From the NCBI GenBank assembly GCA_013339765.2, contig CM023457.1, positions 49,811,745 to 49,875,744 on the forward strand: DNA of 64,000 nt, given 5' to 3'. The stretch is from Haemaphysalis longicornis. Its lineage: Eukaryota; Arthropoda; Arachnida; Ixodida; Ixodidae. Within the stretch, counting starts at the first letter, position 1, and every line of letters begins with the position of its first letter. Shown here piece after piece: positions 62,810-64,000 of the stretch. The translations under genes were made by a program, and so were the position numbers. Below the pieces are notes generated by a model that saw nothing but the letters and a program-made list of their open reading frames with translations, searched no databases and was not told where the DNA came from.

Positions 62810-64000
62810 GTTATTGCAATTCGTATTTAAACCTCCCGCGCAGATGTCACGTGGCTCGGACTATCCACGCTGGAAAGCAGATAGCATGTTCCTACAAGTA
62901 GGGTTTGAAACTTCCGCGCAAATGTCAACTGGTTTAGATTAGCGGCGAAGGAAACAGTGTTTCAGGAGGGGAGGCTGCGGAGCGCACTCCTCGTGCGCCG
63001 ACGCTTGAAACCAGACGCTGGGGGAGGCGCCTCACCATTTTCATCTGCCGTCGCTGCTGCGTTCGGTCAGTCGGTTACAAGGACGTCTACGCCATGAAGC
63101 CCAGGCAGCGGCTACCGGAGGGCTGCGCCGATTAATATTTACCGATGAGCGCGAATCGCGCCCCTAGGCAAATCATTTCTGTTATGAAAGTGGAAACATA
63201 GCCTACGGTATTCATCGTCCTCTTGCAGACTCAAAAATTACAGAGCTCATTTTGAAGCGAAGCTGTAGTGTCTCACTGATGCCATTGTGCGCCATACGCC
63301 CTGTAAGAAAGCCAACGTTCTGTGACGATGACGAATGATCAGGCGTGAAGTGAAAGACCCCGCCGTGGTGGGCGTCGTACCTCGGTCCCTTGCGCATGAA
63401 ACCGGCGTCTGTCCGATTGCTCCATTTTGAGATGGTCGACCCGAACACCAAGCAGCAGGTACCGATTCGCGCCCTACACTCCAAAGGCAAATATGAGGCC
63501 TACGGAGTGCACACCAGAGGTTTGCTGTGGCGGCTCTAGAAAAGTGGTGCGCACCTTCAGAGTAGCAAATACTCTAAGTTTGGGATTTACCAACCAAAGA
63601 ATCCATCACGAGAAAGCTGGGCGTTCAACCACCGTCGTCGTTCAACGGAAAGTGCTAGATTGTTTTACTACTTCTGTCTCCTCAAGCCCAAATTTTTCTC
63701 GAGGCTAGGATATACGAGCCGATTTGCAGCAGCACAGAGATCATTTCGGGCAACTCAGTCCGATTTCAAAAACTGCGATAAGGATCTTTTGTTAATAATT
63801 GTGTAAAACAGCCCACTACAGCATTCCTGAGCTACAAAGTTTAGTATGATTGCTTTGAACGCTTTTCGAGCCTGAGGTGATTCGCGGCCACAGCACACCT
63901 TGCGCGTTTGTGGTCGGTGAGAGATAGAGAGAGAACGATCTTTAAGGAAGTCTTAAAGAAGAAACGATCTTTAAGGAAGAAAGGAAGGAAGGAACGATTT
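62810..64000. other. Window end, no recognisable gene
   Basis: Short frames on both strands at 63212-63490 and 63427-63708 have no motifs I can name. GA-rich simple sequence occurs at 63917-64000 (GAGAGATAGAGAGAG, then AAGGAAGGAAGG). Confidence 0.4.

Noticed and set aside
1..64000. CRISPR arrays, operons, ribosome binding sites, bacterial promoters
   Set aside because: No spaced direct-repeat array and no prokaryotic gene organisation; the content is eukaryotic throughout.

Overview
The window reads as animal nuclear DNA from a repeat-rich arthropod, most likely a hard tick (inference). Coding sequence is sparse, genes are split by canonical GT/AG introns of hundreds to thousands of bases, and the space between is packed with decayed retrotransposons, foldback elements and MITE-like repeats. 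Nothing resembles a bacterial operon or phage. The repeat protein types (gag/APE LINEs, Gypsy, Penelope with GIY-YIG, Polinton DNA polymerase) suit an acarine genome.

The main result is one plus-strand gene that can be followed from a start codon at 5579 to a stop at 48638. Nine exons (5579-5706, 14770-14884, 16686-16756, 18555-18654, 20323-20677, 23343-23626, 33312-33533, 43729-44057, 48497-48638) join with matching splice phases into an open frame of 1746 bases (581 residues). The protein has a Lys-rich then acidic/Ser-rich cytoplasmic tail, one membrane segment, and an extracellular carboxylesterase/cholinesterase-like domain. All catalytic elements of the domain are lost: nucleophile Ser is Gly, acid Glu is Gln, the oxyanion-hole glycines are absent, and the His-bearing C-terminal part is replaced by a short acidic tail. 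This is the architecture of neurotactin-like, non-enzymatic adhesion proteins. Three extra related exon-like cassettes lie in the first intron region (5773-5956, 6021-6201, 7415-7595). Each is 3n+1 bases long, so each breaks the frame if included, whereas skipping all three leaves the frame intact.

Layout: 1-2.4 kb, 5' part of a minus-strand LINE. 3.5-4.0 kb, 3' end of another LINE. 5.1-8.4 kb, first exon and the cassette duplications, with a foldback element in the second duplicate. 8.5-11.2 kb, two copies of a roughly 600 bp repeat, one split by a 1.54 kb foldback with a GTAC target duplication. 11-38 kb, introns with exons, a foldback at 22.5 kb and nested MITEs at 31.6 and 35.2 kb. 38.3-41.9 kb, a TIR element hosting an intact gag-only LTR retrotransposon. 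43-48.6 kb, the last two exons. 50-51 kb, Gypsy integrase remnant. 52.4-58.3 kb, Polinton DNA polymerase B fragment and a 2.4 kb duplication whose second copy is full of single-base insertions. 58.7-62 kb, a broken LINE reverse transcriptase. 62.1-62.8 kb, a Penelope-like fragment. The rest shows no recognisable gene.
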